Shown here piece by piece: positions 29,163 to 38,305 of a DNA stretch of 64,000 nucleotides. The DNA lies in assembly GCF_000015045.1 (NCBI RefSeq), contig NC_008609.1:1479001-1543000 (forward strand), given 5' to 3'. A program made the position numbers and the translations under genes. A model generated the notes under the pieces. That model was not told where the DNA came from. It worked only from the letters and a program-made list of their open reading frames with translations, and made no database searches. This DNA comes from Pelobacter propionicus DSM 2379 (GTDB lineage Bacteria > Desulfobacterota > Desulfuromonadia > Geobacterales > Pseudopelobacteraceae). Each line of letters begins with the position of its first letter. Position 1 is the stretch's first letter.

Positions 29163-31579
29163 CACCATTTCTCGAGGCGATCCAGGAGAGGGTGCTGATT
29201 CTGGACGGGGCCATGGGTACCATGCTTCAGGAGCGGGGGCTTCGGCCGGGCCAGTCTCCCGAAGAACTCAACCTGACCATGCCCGATGTGGTGGCGTCGG
29301 TCCACCGTGAGTATATCGAGGCTGGCGCCGACATCATCATCACCAACAGCTTCGGCGGATCGCGCTTCAAGCTGGCCCACTTTGGGCTGGAAGGGCGCCT
29401 GGCCGAGATCAACGCCCGCGCCGTGGAGATTGCCCGTGGCGAGGCGCGGGGCAGGGCCTATGTGGGCGGCTCCATGGGTCCCACCGGTCAGTTCGTGGAG
29501 CCCTTGGGTGAGGTTTCCTTCGACCGTATGAAAGAATCCTTCCGTGAGCAGGCCGAGGCGCTGGTCTCGGCCGGGGTCGATCTGATCAGCCTGGAGACCT
29601 TCCTGGACATCAAGGAGTGCCGCGCAGCGGTGATCGCCATCCGCGAGGTCTCGCCGACCATCCCGATCATCGCCATGATGACTTTCGATGACAACGGCCG
29701 TTCCGTATTGGGAACGCCGCCCGAGGCCGCCGCCATCACCCTGGCCGCTGCTGGCGTCGATATCGTCGGCTCCAACTGCGGGCTGGGGGTGGAGGGGATC
29801 CACGACATCCTGGTGCGCATGCGCCGGGTGACCTCCCTGCCGCTCATCTCCCAGGCCAACGCGGGGCTGCCGATCCTGAAAGACGGAATCACCGTCTTCC
29901 CCGGAACCCCACGGGAGATGACCGACTACCACGACCGGCTGATCAGCCTGGGGGTGCGGGTGATCGGCGGCTGCTGCGGCACCACGCCGGCACATATCAG
30001 GGCCATGAAGGAGGCCCTTGCCGGCCGCCAGCAGGTTTGGCAGGAACCGACTCACCTGGAAGGAATGACCCTGCTCTCCTGCCGGGGCGGGTGGACCGCC
30101 GTGGGGCCCGGCCAGAAGACCGCCATCATCGGCGAACGTATCAACCCCACCGGCAAGAAGCTCTACTCCAAGGAACTGCAGGAGGGAAAGGTCTCCTACA
30201 TCCGCCGCGAGGCCATGGAGCAGGCGCAGTTGGGGGCCACGTTGCTGGACCTGAACGTGGGGGCGCCGGGGATCGACGAGCCGGTTGCCATGGAGCGGGC
30301 CGTGTTCTGCGCCAGCGGGGCAGTCGGCGTGCCGCTGGTGCTGGATTCCTCCAGCCCTGCCGCCCTGGAGGCGGGGCTCAAGGCGGCCGACGGCAAGGTG
30401 CTGATCAACTCCGTCTCCGGCGAGGCCAAGAGCCTCTCCCGGGTGCTGCCACTGGCCAAGAAGTACGGTGCAGCCCTGATCGGCCTGACCCTGGATGCCA
30501 AGGGGATACCGGACAGCGCCGAGGGGAGGCTGGCCATCGCCCGCAGGATCCGCAACGCCGCCCGGCGGCAGGGGATTCCTGACCAGGACATCATCATCGA
30601 CTGCCTGACCCTGACGGTCAGCGCCGAGCAGAAACGGGCGGCCGAGACCCTGCGCACCATCCGTCTGGTCAAGGAGAAGCTGGGGCTCTCCACGGTGCTG
30701 GGGGTCAGCAACATCTCTTTTGGCCTGCCCCAGCGGCCGCTGATCTCGTCCTCGTTCTTCTCCATGGCCATGGCCGCCGGTCTGGATGCGGCCATCATCA
30801 ACCCAAGGGAAAAGGCCATGATGGATGCCTGGCGTTCGGCCATGGTGCTGCTCAACCGCGACCCACGGGCCGAAGCATTCATCCAGACCTATCGGGACGA
30901 ACAGGCGGTTGCCACGCCCGCCGCCCCTGTTTCGGACGCGCCCCAGGAGATCCGGCAGCGGCTGGGCCAGGCGGTGATCAACGGCGACAGGGACGGCATC
31001 ATCGGGCTGGTGGAAGAGGCTCTGGCCCAGGGGCTGGCCCCGCTGCAGATCAGCAACGAAGGATTCCTCCCCGGCCTGGAGGAGGTGGGGCGGCGTTTCG
31101 AGAAGAACATCTTCTTCCTCCCCCAGGTGATGCAGTCGGCCGATACCATGCACGCCGGTTTCGCCCGCCTCAAGGAGGAGATGAAGGGGCAGCCTCTGGA
31201 GAGCCGCGGCCGAATCCTGATGGCCACCGTGGAGGGGGACATCCACGATATCGGCAAGAACATCGTCTGCACCCTGCTGGAGAATCACGGCTTTGAGGTG
31301 TTCGACATCGGCAAGAACGTGTCTGCCGCCACCATCGTCGCCAAGGCCAGGGAGTTCGGGGTGGATGCTGTGGGTCTCTCGGCGCTGATGACCACCACCA
31401 TGGCCGAGATGGACACGGTCCTCAAGAAGCTCAAGGCGGTGGGGATCAAGGCATTCACCATGATCGGCGGAGCTGTGGTGACCCAGGAGTACGCCGACCG
31501 CATCGGCGCCGATATCTACGCCCGTGACGCCATGGAGGCGGTGGCCAAGGTCAAGAAACTGCTCCAGATAGCCGATTAG
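29159..31579 (+). CDS. metH: Cobalamin-dependent methionine synthase, short form without activation domain
   Basis: An 806-residue methyltransferase that should carry a methyl group from methyltetrahydrofolate through cobalamin to homocysteine. Domains: homocysteine-binding barrel (1-290) with zinc cysteines in GSNCGLG (about 206) and GGCCGTT (about 270-271); pterin-binding barrel (about 310-560; IGERINPTGKK); cobalamin cap (about 610-680); B12 domain with EGDIHDIGKN (DxHxxG, about 692-697). The C-terminal SAM-dependent reactivation domain of E. coli MetH is absent, as in several anaerobes, so reactivation must use a separate protein. Translation is coupled to the GerMN gene by a 4-base overlap. 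Confidence 0.92.
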   Translation: MTPFLEAIQERVLILDGAMGTMLQERGLRPGQSPEELNLTMPDVVASVHREYIEAGADIIITNSFGGSRFKLAHFGLEGRLAEINARAVEIARGEARGRAYVGGSMGPTGQFVEPLGEVSFDRMKESFREQAEALVSAGVDLISLETFLDIKECRAAVIAIREVSPTIPIIAMMTFDDNGRSVLGTPPEAAAITLAAAGVDIVGSNCGLGVEGIHDILVRMRRVTSLPLISQANAGLPILKDGITVFPGTPREMTDYHDRLISLGVRVIGGCCGTTPAHIRAMKEALAGRQQVWQEPTHLEGMTLLSCRGGWTAVGPGQKTAIIGERINPTGKKLYSKELQEGKVSYIRREAMEQAQLGATLLDLNVGAPGIDEPVAMERAVFCASGAVGVPLVLDSSSPAALEAGLKAADGKVLINSVSGEAKSLSRVLPLAKKYGAALIGLTLDAKGIPDSAEGRLAIARRIRNAARRQGIPDQDIIIDCLTLTVSAEQKRAAETLRTIRLVKEKLGLSTVLGVSNISFGLPQRPLISSSFFSMAMAAGLDAAIINPREKAMMDAWRSAMVLLNRDPRAEAFIQTYRDEQAVATPAAPVSDAPQEIRQRLGQAVINGDRDGIIGLVEEALAQGLAPLQISNEGFLPGLEEVGRRFEKNIFFLPQVMQSADTMHAGFARLKEEMKGQPLESRGRILMATVEGDIHDIGKNIVCTLLENHGFEVFDIGKNVSAATIVAKAREFGVDAVGLSALMTTTMAEMDTVLKKLKAVGIKAFTMIGGAVVTQEYADRIGADIYARDAMEAVAKVKKLLQIAD

Positions 31580-31696
31580 CTCTCTGTTGCCTGCCGGGAA
31601 GGTTTTTTCCCGCTTACCAGGTTCCTGCTGCGCTACAGTAAACAAACAACGGTGACTCGTACCTGGTCTCCAGTCGCCAGTTCAACGGACAACGAC

Positions 31697-32167
31697 ATGG
31701 TTCTCGGATTCAATCACAACATCATGTACAGGGGAGAGGTCTTCCACGTCCAGACCGAGGACAGCGGTGTGGAGATCCCCAACATCGTCACCCTGCTCTA
31801 CAAGGGAGGGGTGATTCTCTGCTCAATGAAGACCAGCTATGCCGACATCCTCAAGATGGAAAACCTGGAGGATGTGGTGGAAGAGCTGATGAAGGAGCAG
31901 CACAAGGCGGTGATGCGTCGGCTCAAGTCGGGGGAGTTCGACGAACGCGCCTTTCCCGTGGAACCGGACTCCGGCGGGGAGCCTGCGGCGGAAGAGTTCT
32001 CGCCTCTGGCCGCTCCCGATTCCCCAACGTCCGAGGAGCCCTCAGCGCCCGTGGGGGGCGCTGAACAATCTTCCGACGGGGCTGCCGGGGGAAAAGGGGG
32101 CACGATAGGCGCGAGCAGGAGCCTGAACGATGAGATTCTCCGCTTCTTCGGCATCCTTGAAACCTAG
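31697..32167 (+). CDS. Conserved hypothetical protein, Geobacter type
   Basis: A 156-residue soluble protein. The first 70 residues (MVLGFNHNIMYRGEVFHVQT, LLYKGGVILCSMKTSYADIL) look like a small beta domain followed by a helix and recall a recurrent Geobacter hypothetical family; the rest is a long acidic, proline- and serine-rich, probably disordered linker ending in a short helix (LNDEILRFFGIL). No function is known to me. A GTG 15 codons earlier is possible; neither start has a good ribosome site. Its last 38 bases overlap the pseudopilin-like gene. Confidence 0.65.
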   Translation: MVLGFNHNIMYRGEVFHVQTEDSGVEIPNIVTLLYKGGVILCSMKTSYADILKMENLEDVVEELMKEQHKAVMRRLKSGEFDERAFPVEPDSGGEPAAEEFSPLAAPDSPTSEEPSAPVGGAEQSSDGAAGGKGGTIGASRSLNDEILRFFGILET

Positions 32168-32621
32168 GTTGGATAACGGCGGTTTCACCTATCTGTTGGC
32201 ACTGATGATCGTCGTGATCATGGGGATCATGCTGGGGGCCGCAGGGCAGTCCTGGAAGACCATTATGCAGCGGGAACGGGAGGAGGAACTGCTCTTCCGC
32301 GGCAGCCAGATCAAGGATGCCATTACCCGCTGGTACACCCCCCAGGGCAAACAGCCCGCTGCCACGCCGCTCAGGGACCTGCGGGACCTGCTGCGCGACC
32401 CCCGCTCGGCGACTCCCTTGCGCTATCTGCGCCGTCTCTACAGCGACCCCATCACCGGTAAGGAGTGGACGATCATCAGCGATGCCAACAAGGGGATCAT
32501 CGGCGTGGCCAGCAGCAGCCCGCTCACGCCACTCAAGGTGGACAACTTCCCCGACGACCTCAAAGACTTCGCCGGAAAGCAGCAGTACAGCGACTGGAAA
32601 TTCATGTATGTGAAAAAATAG
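32130..32621 (+). CDS. Type II/IV pseudopilin-like protein
   Basis: A 163-residue protein with a 19-residue leader, cleavage motif NGG|FTYLLALMIVVIMGIML typical of prepilin peptidase substrates, and a GspG-like C-terminal domain (REREEELLFRGSQIKDAI, LYSDPITGKEWTII). Position 5 of the mature protein is Leu, not the Glu that main pilins need to enter the fibre; minor pseudopilins of the GspK type lack it too. The ATG at 32130 has GGAG seven bases upstream and overlaps the previous gene by 38 bases. No other secretion gene lies nearby, so it must work with machinery encoded elsewhere. Confidence 0.8.
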   Translation: MRFSASSASLKPRLDNGGFTYLLALMIVVIMGIMLGAAGQSWKTIMQREREEELLFRGSQIKDAITRWYTPQGKQPAATPLRDLRDLLRDPRSATPLRYLRRLYSDPITGKEWTIISDANKGIIGVASSSPLTPLKVDNFPDDLKDFAGKQQYSDWKFMYVKK

Positions 32622-32663
32622 CCGCGTTCACTCCCCCTGGCGCAGGTAGTCAGGCTTGAGAAG

Positions 32664-32709
32664 CGCAAACGGCCGGCCCGGATTGTTCCGGGCCGGCCGT
32701 TTGCGTTTT
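32664..32709 (+). terminator. Strong terminator after the pseudopilin gene
   Basis: Perfect 18-bp stem (32664-32681 with 32688-32705), 6-base loop, then TTTT. It separates the convergent pseudopilin and parvulin genes. Confidence 0.9.
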
Positions 32710-32728
32710 CATGGGCTGGGCGGGTGCG

Positions 32729-33733
32729 CTACTTCAGGTACGTCTCGATCTTGGAGGTTTTGCGCGCATCGTCCAGATAGGCGGTGATCGCCGAATTTAC
32801 CTTCTGATTTTTCAGGTAGTCGACGATACGTGCCTTGGCGTCGGCGTAGGAAACGGTCTCGGCGTTCTTGTGGCCCATCTGCTTGATGATGTGGTATCCG
32901 AACTGGGTTTCCACCACGTCGCTGACCTCACCCTGCTTGAGGCTGAAGGCTGCCTGCTCGAAGGGGGGGACCATCTGCCCTCTGGGGAAGAAGCCCAGAT
33001 CCCCTCCCTGCTGGCTGCTGGGGCAGGTGGAATTCTCCCGTGCCAGGGTGGCGAAGTCCGCCCCTCCCGCCAGTTCCTTGCGCAGCTTTTCCGCCTTCTC
33101 CCGTGCCTTCTTCCTGATCTCGGGATCGGCCTTGGGGTCCACGCCGATCAGGATGTGGCTGGCCCTGACCGACTCGCTCTGCTTGAATTTGTCCTGGTTC
33201 TCGTCGTAGAACTTCCTGCTCTCCTCGTCGCTGACCGTCACCTTGGAAGCAAAGGTCTGCTGGACGAAATTGGCGATGACGGCGTCGCGGCGCGTGTATT
33301 CGCGCAGGTCGCTCTCGTTCATGCCCAGTCCGGCGATGGCCTTCTGGAACTCCTCGGTCGTGGCGAACCTGGCCTTGCCCTGGCTCATCTTGGCCTCAAC
33401 CTGTTTGTCGATATCCTTGGTGTCCAACTTCTCGCCCGCCTGGTAGAGCAGTTCGGCCGAGGTCAGTTGGTTGAGCGCCATTTTGTCGAACTCCTTCTGG
33501 TGCTCGCTGGGGATCTGCTGGTTCGGCCGGCCGGCAAGGAGCGCCTTCTTGACCCGTTCCAGTTCACGGGCATAGACCGGTTTCCCATTCACCCGCGCCA
33601 CCACGTCTTTCTGTTGTTGCGCGCTGGCTGCGGGAGTCTTTGCCGGCTTGGCGTCGGCTGCCGATGATGGGGTGCTGAAACCGAAAAGCGCCGCCATCAG
33701 GGCGAGACGCAGGGCGATTGTTCGTCTGTTCAT
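32729..33733 (-). CDS. Periplasmic peptidyl-prolyl isomerase, PpiC/SurA parvulin type
   Basis: A 334-residue exported folding factor. The signal peptide (about 1-26, ending SSAADA) is followed by a SurA-like N-terminal chaperone region (RVNGKPVYARELERVKKALL, LTSAELLYQAG), then one parvulin domain (about 175-270) with VRASHILIGV, GGDLGFFPRGQMVPPFEQA and FGYHIIKQMG. The single rotamase domain and long helical N-terminus fit the PpiC/PrsA group found in Geobacter in several copies. The ATG at 33733 has AAAGGAG upstream. Confidence 0.93.
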   Translation of the reverse strand: MNRRTIALRLALMAALFGFSTPSSAADAKPAKTPAASAQQQKDVVARVNGKPVYARELERVKKALLAGRPNQQIPSEHQKEFDKMALNQLTSAELLYQAGEKLDTKDIDKQVEAKMSQGKARFATTEEFQKAIAGLGMNESDLREYTRRDAVIANFVQQTFASKVTVSDEESRKFYDENQDKFKQSESVRASHILIGVDPKADPEIRKKAREKAEKLRKELAGGADFATLARENSTCPSSQQGGDLGFFPRGQMVPPFEQAAFSLKQGEVSDVVETQFGYHIIKQMGHKNAETVSYADAKARIVDYLKNQKVNSAITAYLDDARKTSKIETYLK

Positions 33734-33814
33734 GGAGATCTCCTTTGGGGAAAGAATAGGGGAGCTATAGCACACTTTTGCGGGCATGCAAAGGGAAAGG
33801 GGCGCCGAAGCCAC

Positions 33815-34621
33815 TCAGGGCGTTTCCCCCAGTATGCGGCCGGCTTCGGCCGTGTACGCTCCGTCCTGGCGACGTACCAGCAGCGGCGGGAGCACCATGG
33901 TTGTCCCCTTGCGCCCCTTGGCCAGCTCGGCCAGAAATATCCTGGCCGGCGAGCCCTGGTCGGGGTGGACCATGCGCAGTCGCAGCAGTGACAGGTTGAG
34001 CCCCGCTGCCACATGGATGAACTCGGCCAGCCGCTCGGGGAGATGGACGAACCAGATCCTGCCCCCCGGCTTGACCAGGTATTTGGCCGTTGCCAGAAAA
34101 TCGGACAAGCCGGCGCTTGACTCGTGGCGCGCCGTGTCCCGGCCGGCCCGGGGACTGATCCTGCCGCTCTGGGGGGTGCGGAAGGGGGGGTTGGCGGTGA
34201 CTCCGTCGAAGCTGGAGACCGGGTAGTGACGCCGCAGCTCCAGGATATCCCGCTCAACAAACGCCGCCCGCTGCTCCAGCCCGTTACGCCGGGCGTTTTC
34301 CGCGGCAAGCCGGGCCATGGAACCGTTGCTCTCGAATCCCACCGCCGTTGCCGACCCGAAGCGGCGGCAGAGGAGCAGCGGGATCACGCCGCAGCCGGTT
34401 CCCAGGTCGGCCAGGCGGGCATCATCGGCGCAGGCGACGAAATCCGCCAGAAGCAGCGCATCCAGGGAGAAACGGTACCCCTGGCGCGGCTGGGCGATAG
34501 CCAGGTCGAAGCGCCGCAGCGAGTCCAGCGTCAGCTCATCACTACTCGCTGGTGACTGGTGATCGGTGACTGGTATCAGGTGGTCTGTGACCAGGCGCGG
34601 CGTTTTCTTCTCACTCCTCAC
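33815..34621 (-). CDS. N6-adenine methyltransferase, TrmN6/YfiC-like
   Basis: A methyltransferase of about 268 residues, similar to the enzyme that methylates A37 of tRNA1(Val). The family start is LTLDSLRRFDLAIAQPRQGY (about residue 30 here), followed by motif I ADLGTGCGVIPLLL (about 70) and the catalytic NPPFRTP (about 145) preceded by FDGVTA. The first 28 residues (including VTDHLIPVTDHQSP) are encoded by short repeats and are not part of the family fold. The frame opens with GTG at 34621; no better start or ribosome site is visible, so the true N-terminus is uncertain. It lies 10 bases after the YfhO-type gene. Confidence 0.85.
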   Translation of the reverse strand: MRSEKKTPRLVTDHLIPVTDHQSPASSDELTLDSLRRFDLAIAQPRQGYRFSLDALLLADFVACADDARLADLGTGCGVIPLLLCRRFGSATAVGFESNGSMARLAAENARRNGLEQRAAFVERDILELRRHYPVSSFDGVTANPPFRTPQSGRISPRAGRDTARHESSAGLSDFLATAKYLVKPGGRIWFVHLPERLAEFIHVAAGLNLSLLRLRMVHPDQGSPARIFLAELAKGRKGTTMVLPPLLVRRQDGAYTAEAGRILGETP

Positions 34622-34650
34622 TGTCCGCTCCTCACTGTCCGCTGTTCACT
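34535..34650. repeat. Heptamer tandem-repeat patch (STRR-like)
   Basis: On the minus strand a run of seven-base units AGTGAAC-AGCGGAC-AGTGAGG, then AGCGGAC-AGTGAGG-AGTGAGA spans 34650-34608, and a second run of units like ACCAGTC / ACCGATC lies at about 34580-34545 within the N-terminal codons of the methyltransferase. The 7-base period and variable units resemble short tandemly repeated repetitive sequences known from cyanobacteria and seen in some Geobacteraceae. Confidence 0.65.
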
Positions 34651-37064
34651 GCCGTTCTCCTGTGCATCAGCCACTCCCGTCCCAGCATACCGGCGAAGAA
34701 CGCGAAGGAGGCCAGGGTCAGCCATTTGCCGATCCTGAAGGGGAGCGGGTCGAAGACAAACTCAACCCTATGCCTTCCCGGCGTCAGGTAGACCCCGCGC
34801 AGGACGTGGTTGACCGGATGGATAGTGGCGGTTTGACCATCCACCCGCACCCGCCATCCATGGAAGTACTTTTCACCCAGTACCAGCAGGCTGTTCACGT
34901 GGGAGATCGCCATGAGCTCGATCCGTTCCCTCCCGTACTGGTTGATGGCGACCGTTCCGGGAGGGGATGGGGGCGTTTGGACTGTCGTGGCCAGGGGGAT
35001 GGGGGGCGGGCTCTCCACCAGGGCGGTGGCCGTGGGATCGAAGCCGGGATCCTGGAGCATGCGCAGGGTCTGCTCTCCCTCCCGGACAACCCGTGCCGTG
35101 GAAACCAGCCACGCCTTGGGAAGCACGTCCCGGTTTTCCAGCACCAGCTCCCGGTGGTCGGGAGACAGGAATACCGGCTGGAATTTGCGGGGGATGCGTT
35201 TCTTTTCGCGGGCGTACTGTCCGGCATCCAGCACCAGGTACCTGAGGTTCATCTGGTCCGGCATGGACGAGTTCAGGGTGAAGGCATCCAGGTACTCCTG
35301 CCAGCGCACCTGCTGGACCGGGTTGGAGGTATACAGGACCGGAATCCCGTTGCTGGCGTAGAGCATCGGGTCGTCGTTGTTCATGGGCAGGGTCCGGTAC
35401 TCCCCTGGCGAGCGGCTGAGGAAGTCGATCACCGCCGTGCGGCTGTTACTGCTCTTCTCCGGGACATCCACCAGGAACAGGAATTTGTCGTTGATCCTGG
35501 TCACGTCTCCCAGGAAGAGCAGCAGCAGCGCGCAGGGGAGCAGTCGGGAGGAAAGCCAGCCCCGTGTCAGGGCGTACAGGCTGGCAACGCAGGTGGATGC
35601 CAGCGCCGCGGCAATGGCGGTTTCCATCACCAGGTTATTCCAGCGCTGCATGACCAGCTGGGGCCCCTGTTCGTAACGGGTCGGTTGGGCCAAAAGGGGA
35701 GAGATGGTGGAGAGCCAGAACTCCCTGCCCACCGCTTCGATGGCCAGCAGCAGGAACAGTGACAGGGCAAGCCCCCCCGCCCCCAGCAGATAGCGTTGGA
35801 AGGCGATGCTCCGCCGCACCCGTTCCTCCCGCAGCAGGTCCACTCCCCTGGCGGCAAGCAGTGCCAGGCCCATGACCGGGATGAACATGATCATCTTGGG
35901 AACCCGGAAGCGGTTGATGCCGGGGAAGATGTCGAACAGCAGGTTGTAGAAGGGGGTGTACTTGCCCATGGCAAACAGCACCCCTCCCCCAATGGCCAGG
36001 AGCGCAAGCCAGGTGTAGCGATCGCGGCGGAACAGGAGCGGCAGCGGCAGCAGCAGCCAGGGTATGAGCCCCATGTAGCTTGCGGTCTGGGTAAACACCA
36101 TGCGGCCCCAGTAGTAACTGCGGATGGAGGCGGGGTTCGGGCCTGCCTCCTGGCGGGAGAGGCCGAAGAAGCCGGGGATGACGAAGCCGGCCAGCTCTTC
36201 CGGCGGCAGAGACCAGGACATGGCCTCATCCCGCTCTAGTCCCCCCTTGCCCTGGTTCGCGCCGCTCTGGACGCCGCGGTTGGTGTCCTTGGACCAGTCC
36301 GCCAGCGGGAGCAGGGAGATGGATACGCTGGTCAGGAAGAACAGCAGCACCACCAGGTTACATGCCAGCAGGCGGAGCAACGGGAAAGGTGGCTTCCCCT
36401 CTGTGGCGCACAGGATGCCCAGGGAGCGGAGCAGGCCGTACAGCCCCAGGCAGAGACAGGTGTAGAAGGCGATCTGCCAGTGGGTGTTGAAGAACTGAAA
36501 GGCCAGGGTCAGGCCACAGCCCATGAAGAAGATCAGGCGACGGCTCTGGAAACCCCGCTCCAGCAGGTAGAATGCCCAGGGAGCGAAACTGATCGTGGCG
36601 ATCTTCATCACATGGCCGGCGTTGATCAGCGAGACGTTTTCCGGCGCCAGGGCGAAGATGGCGCCACCCAGGAGGGCTCCCCAGGCACTGCACCCCACCA
36701 GGCGGCAGCAGAAGAAGACTCCCGCGCCCCCCAGAAACAGGTGCAGCACCATGAACCAGGCAACGCTTGCCGGGGGAGGGATGAAATGCAGGATCAGCCG
36801 CTGGTACAGCAGAAACTGCTGGGAGACCATGCCGCCGTTGGTGGTGTGGCCGCTGTTGATCAGCGGATTCCAGTCGGCTGTCAGGTTGAAGCGGAAGAGA
36901 TCGGCCAGGCCCATGTCGGCGTAGCTCTTCAGCCACCAGTAGGATTCGTTGAGGATGTCCGGCGCGCGGACGATTCTGTCGGTGAAGAGGATCCGCGAAA
37001 AGAGCAGGATCATCAATCCCAGCAGTGCTGTCAGACAGAGCAGGTTTTTCCTGCGTTCGGTCAT
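34632..37064 (-). CDS. YfhO-type integral membrane glycosyltransferase-like protein
   Basis: An 810-residue membrane protein with a basic start, about 12-13 membrane helices over residues 1-560 and a long extracytoplasmic C-terminal part (about 560-780) before a final helix. It matches the YfhO family (GT-C-like fold): PDILNESYWW and FNLTADWNPLINSG in the first loop, HWQIAFYTCL, and a C-terminal FHGWRVRVDGQ-type segment (here YFHGWRVRVDGQTATIHPV). Members modify wall or surface glycans using lipid-linked sugars. It is the last gene of the polysaccharide operon. The ATG at 37064 has a GGAG site. Confidence 0.85.
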   Translation of the reverse strand: MTERRKNLLCLTALLGLMILLFSRILFTDRIVRAPDILNESYWWLKSYADMGLADLFRFNLTADWNPLINSGHTTNGGMVSQQFLLYQRLILHFIPPPASVAWFMVLHLFLGGAGVFFCCRLVGCSAWGALLGGAIFALAPENVSLINAGHVMKIATISFAPWAFYLLERGFQSRRLIFFMGCGLTLAFQFFNTHWQIAFYTCLCLGLYGLLRSLGILCATEGKPPFPLLRLLACNLVVLLFFLTSVSISLLPLADWSKDTNRGVQSGANQGKGGLERDEAMSWSLPPEELAGFVIPGFFGLSRQEAGPNPASIRSYYWGRMVFTQTASYMGLIPWLLLPLPLLFRRDRYTWLALLAIGGGVLFAMGKYTPFYNLLFDIFPGINRFRVPKMIMFIPVMGLALLAARGVDLLREERVRRSIAFQRYLLGAGGLALSLFLLLAIEAVGREFWLSTISPLLAQPTRYEQGPQLVMQRWNNLVMETAIAAALASTCVASLYALTRGWLSSRLLPCALLLLFLGDVTRINDKFLFLVDVPEKSSNSRTAVIDFLSRSPGEYRTLPMNNDDPMLYASNGIPVLYTSNPVQQVRWQEYLDAFTLNSSMPDQMNLRYLVLDAGQYAREKKRIPRKFQPVFLSPDHRELVLENRDVLPKAWLVSTARVVREGEQTLRMLQDPGFDPTATALVESPPPIPLATTVQTPPSPPGTVAINQYGRERIELMAISHVNSLLVLGEKYFHGWRVRVDGQTATIHPVNHVLRGVYLTPGRHRVEFVFDPLPFRIGKWLTLASFAFFAGMLGREWLMHRRTAVNSGQ

Positions 37065-37111
37065 GGAGATCTCCGTGGGTGTGTTTGGGGACGGCCGGGG
37101 GAATTCCGGCG

Positions 37112-38302
37112 TCAACGTTTGTGAACTAGGCAGCGCAGCAGCTGCTCCAGCGGCTCGGCCAGTCTGCTCCAGCTGAACTGCATCTGCAGATGGGCGTACT
37201 GCTCATCCGCCAGGTTCCGGCGCAGGCAGGGCTCCTCCAACAGTCGCACGACCTGTGCCGCCATGCGCCGCCACTCCCCCGGGGAGCAGAGCGTGTCGCG
37301 GCTTTCGGGCAGGTACTCGCACAGCTGGCCGACCCGGTCGCCTACCACCGCCACCCCGGCATTAACCAGCTCGGTCAGCTTGGCCGGGCACTTGGTGCGG
37401 TTGATCAGGGTGTCGTCGAACAGGTAGGGGGCCACGTCTCCGGCGGCCAGGAGGTCGGCCAGGTTTTCCGGTTCGACCCAACCGGCCATGACCAGGGCCT
37501 GGTCAAAGCCCCGCTGCCGGGCGGCCCGGAGCAGCAGCTCTTCCTCCCCATCTCTGCCTGCGCCCACCACCAGGAAGCGCACCCCCGCCACCCTGGCGTG
37601 GATCTCGGCGAACAGGTCGTGCAGCCGCTGCTGTTGAAACTCGAAGAAACGGCTGTAGAGCAGCACCAGCGGCGCATCGGCCGGGATGCCGAACCGCTGC
37701 CGTGTTAACGCTCCATCGCCGCGCCGGCCGGGCGTGACGCCATTGGGGAGGTAGAGCACGGTCTGCCTCCCCCCGGTCATGTCGGTCACCCGGCGCTGCA
37801 GCTCCCGACTGGCAACGGTGACGGCATCGGCCCGGCGCAGCAGCCACTGCTCCTGGATCTGGAACACCAGGCGTTGGGCAGGGGAGTAGGGGAGCAGGTC
37901 GTTCATGCCGCCCTTGCCCTCCCAGTCGTCGCTGTCCACGAGAAGCGGCGGGAGGTCGGGCCGCAGGCGGCGCATCAGGGCCAGGTACATGGCTGCCAGC
38001 CCGCCGTACCCCTTGGGCTTGAAGAGCTGGATCAGGTCGGGTTGCTCAGCCATGGCGGCCCGGTACATGCGCAGGCTGAGCAGCAGGGTAGTCGCGGCGG
38101 GGGGCGCCTCCAAGGGGATGTTCCTCAGCCTGATCCCCTGGACCGTTTCCTCTTTCCCCGCGTCTTCGGGGTTGGTGTAGGGGGGGGCGATGATCATTAC
38201 TTCGTGGCCGGCTTTTTTCAGGGCCATTGCCAACGGAAGCATGCGTGCCAGAAGGGTTCCCTTGGGGCGGATGCCGAAGGGGGCCAGGAATACGATCTTC
38301 AT
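37112..38302 (-). CDS. Glycosyltransferase, GT4 family (GT-B fold)
   Basis: A 396-residue cytoplasmic or membrane-associated transferase. The N-terminal Rossmann half starts KIVFLAPFGIRPKGTLLARM; the C-terminal half shows LVVGAGRDGEEELLL, VMAGWVEPENLADLLAAGD and the sugar-nucleotide-binding region KCPAKLTELVNAGVAVV in place of the common EGxPxxxxEA motif. Donor and acceptor cannot be told. It lies three bases after the GT2 gene and is part of the eight-gene surface-polysaccharide operon. Confidence 0.88.
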   Translation of the reverse strand: MKIVFLAPFGIRPKGTLLARMLPLAMALKKAGHEVMIIAPPYTNPEDAGKEETVQGIRLRNIPLEAPPAATTLLLSLRMYRAAMAEQPDLIQLFKPKGYGGLAAMYLALMRRLRPDLPPLLVDSDDWEGKGGMNDLLPYSPAQRLVFQIQEQWLLRRADAVTVASRELQRRVTDMTGGRQTVLYLPNGVTPGRRGDGALTRQRFGIPADAPLVLLYSRFFEFQQQRLHDLFAEIHARVAGVRFLVVGAGRDGEEELLLRAARQRGFDQALVMAGWVEPENLADLLAAGDVAPYLFDDTLINRTKCPAKLTELVNAGVAVVGDRVGQLCEYLPESRDTLCSPGEWRRMAAQVVRLLEEPCLRRNLADEQYAHLQMQFSWSRLAEPLEQLLRCLVHKR

Positions 38303-38305
38303 GGC

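Noticed and set aside
31595-31612. Terminator after the metH gene
   Set aside because: A 6-bp stem with T bases in the loop and none after it; too weak to call.
29090-31645. 851-residue open frame on the minus strand
   Set aside because: It is antisense to the well-supported metH; the His/Gly/Gln-rich translation is typical of the shadow of a GC-rich gene.
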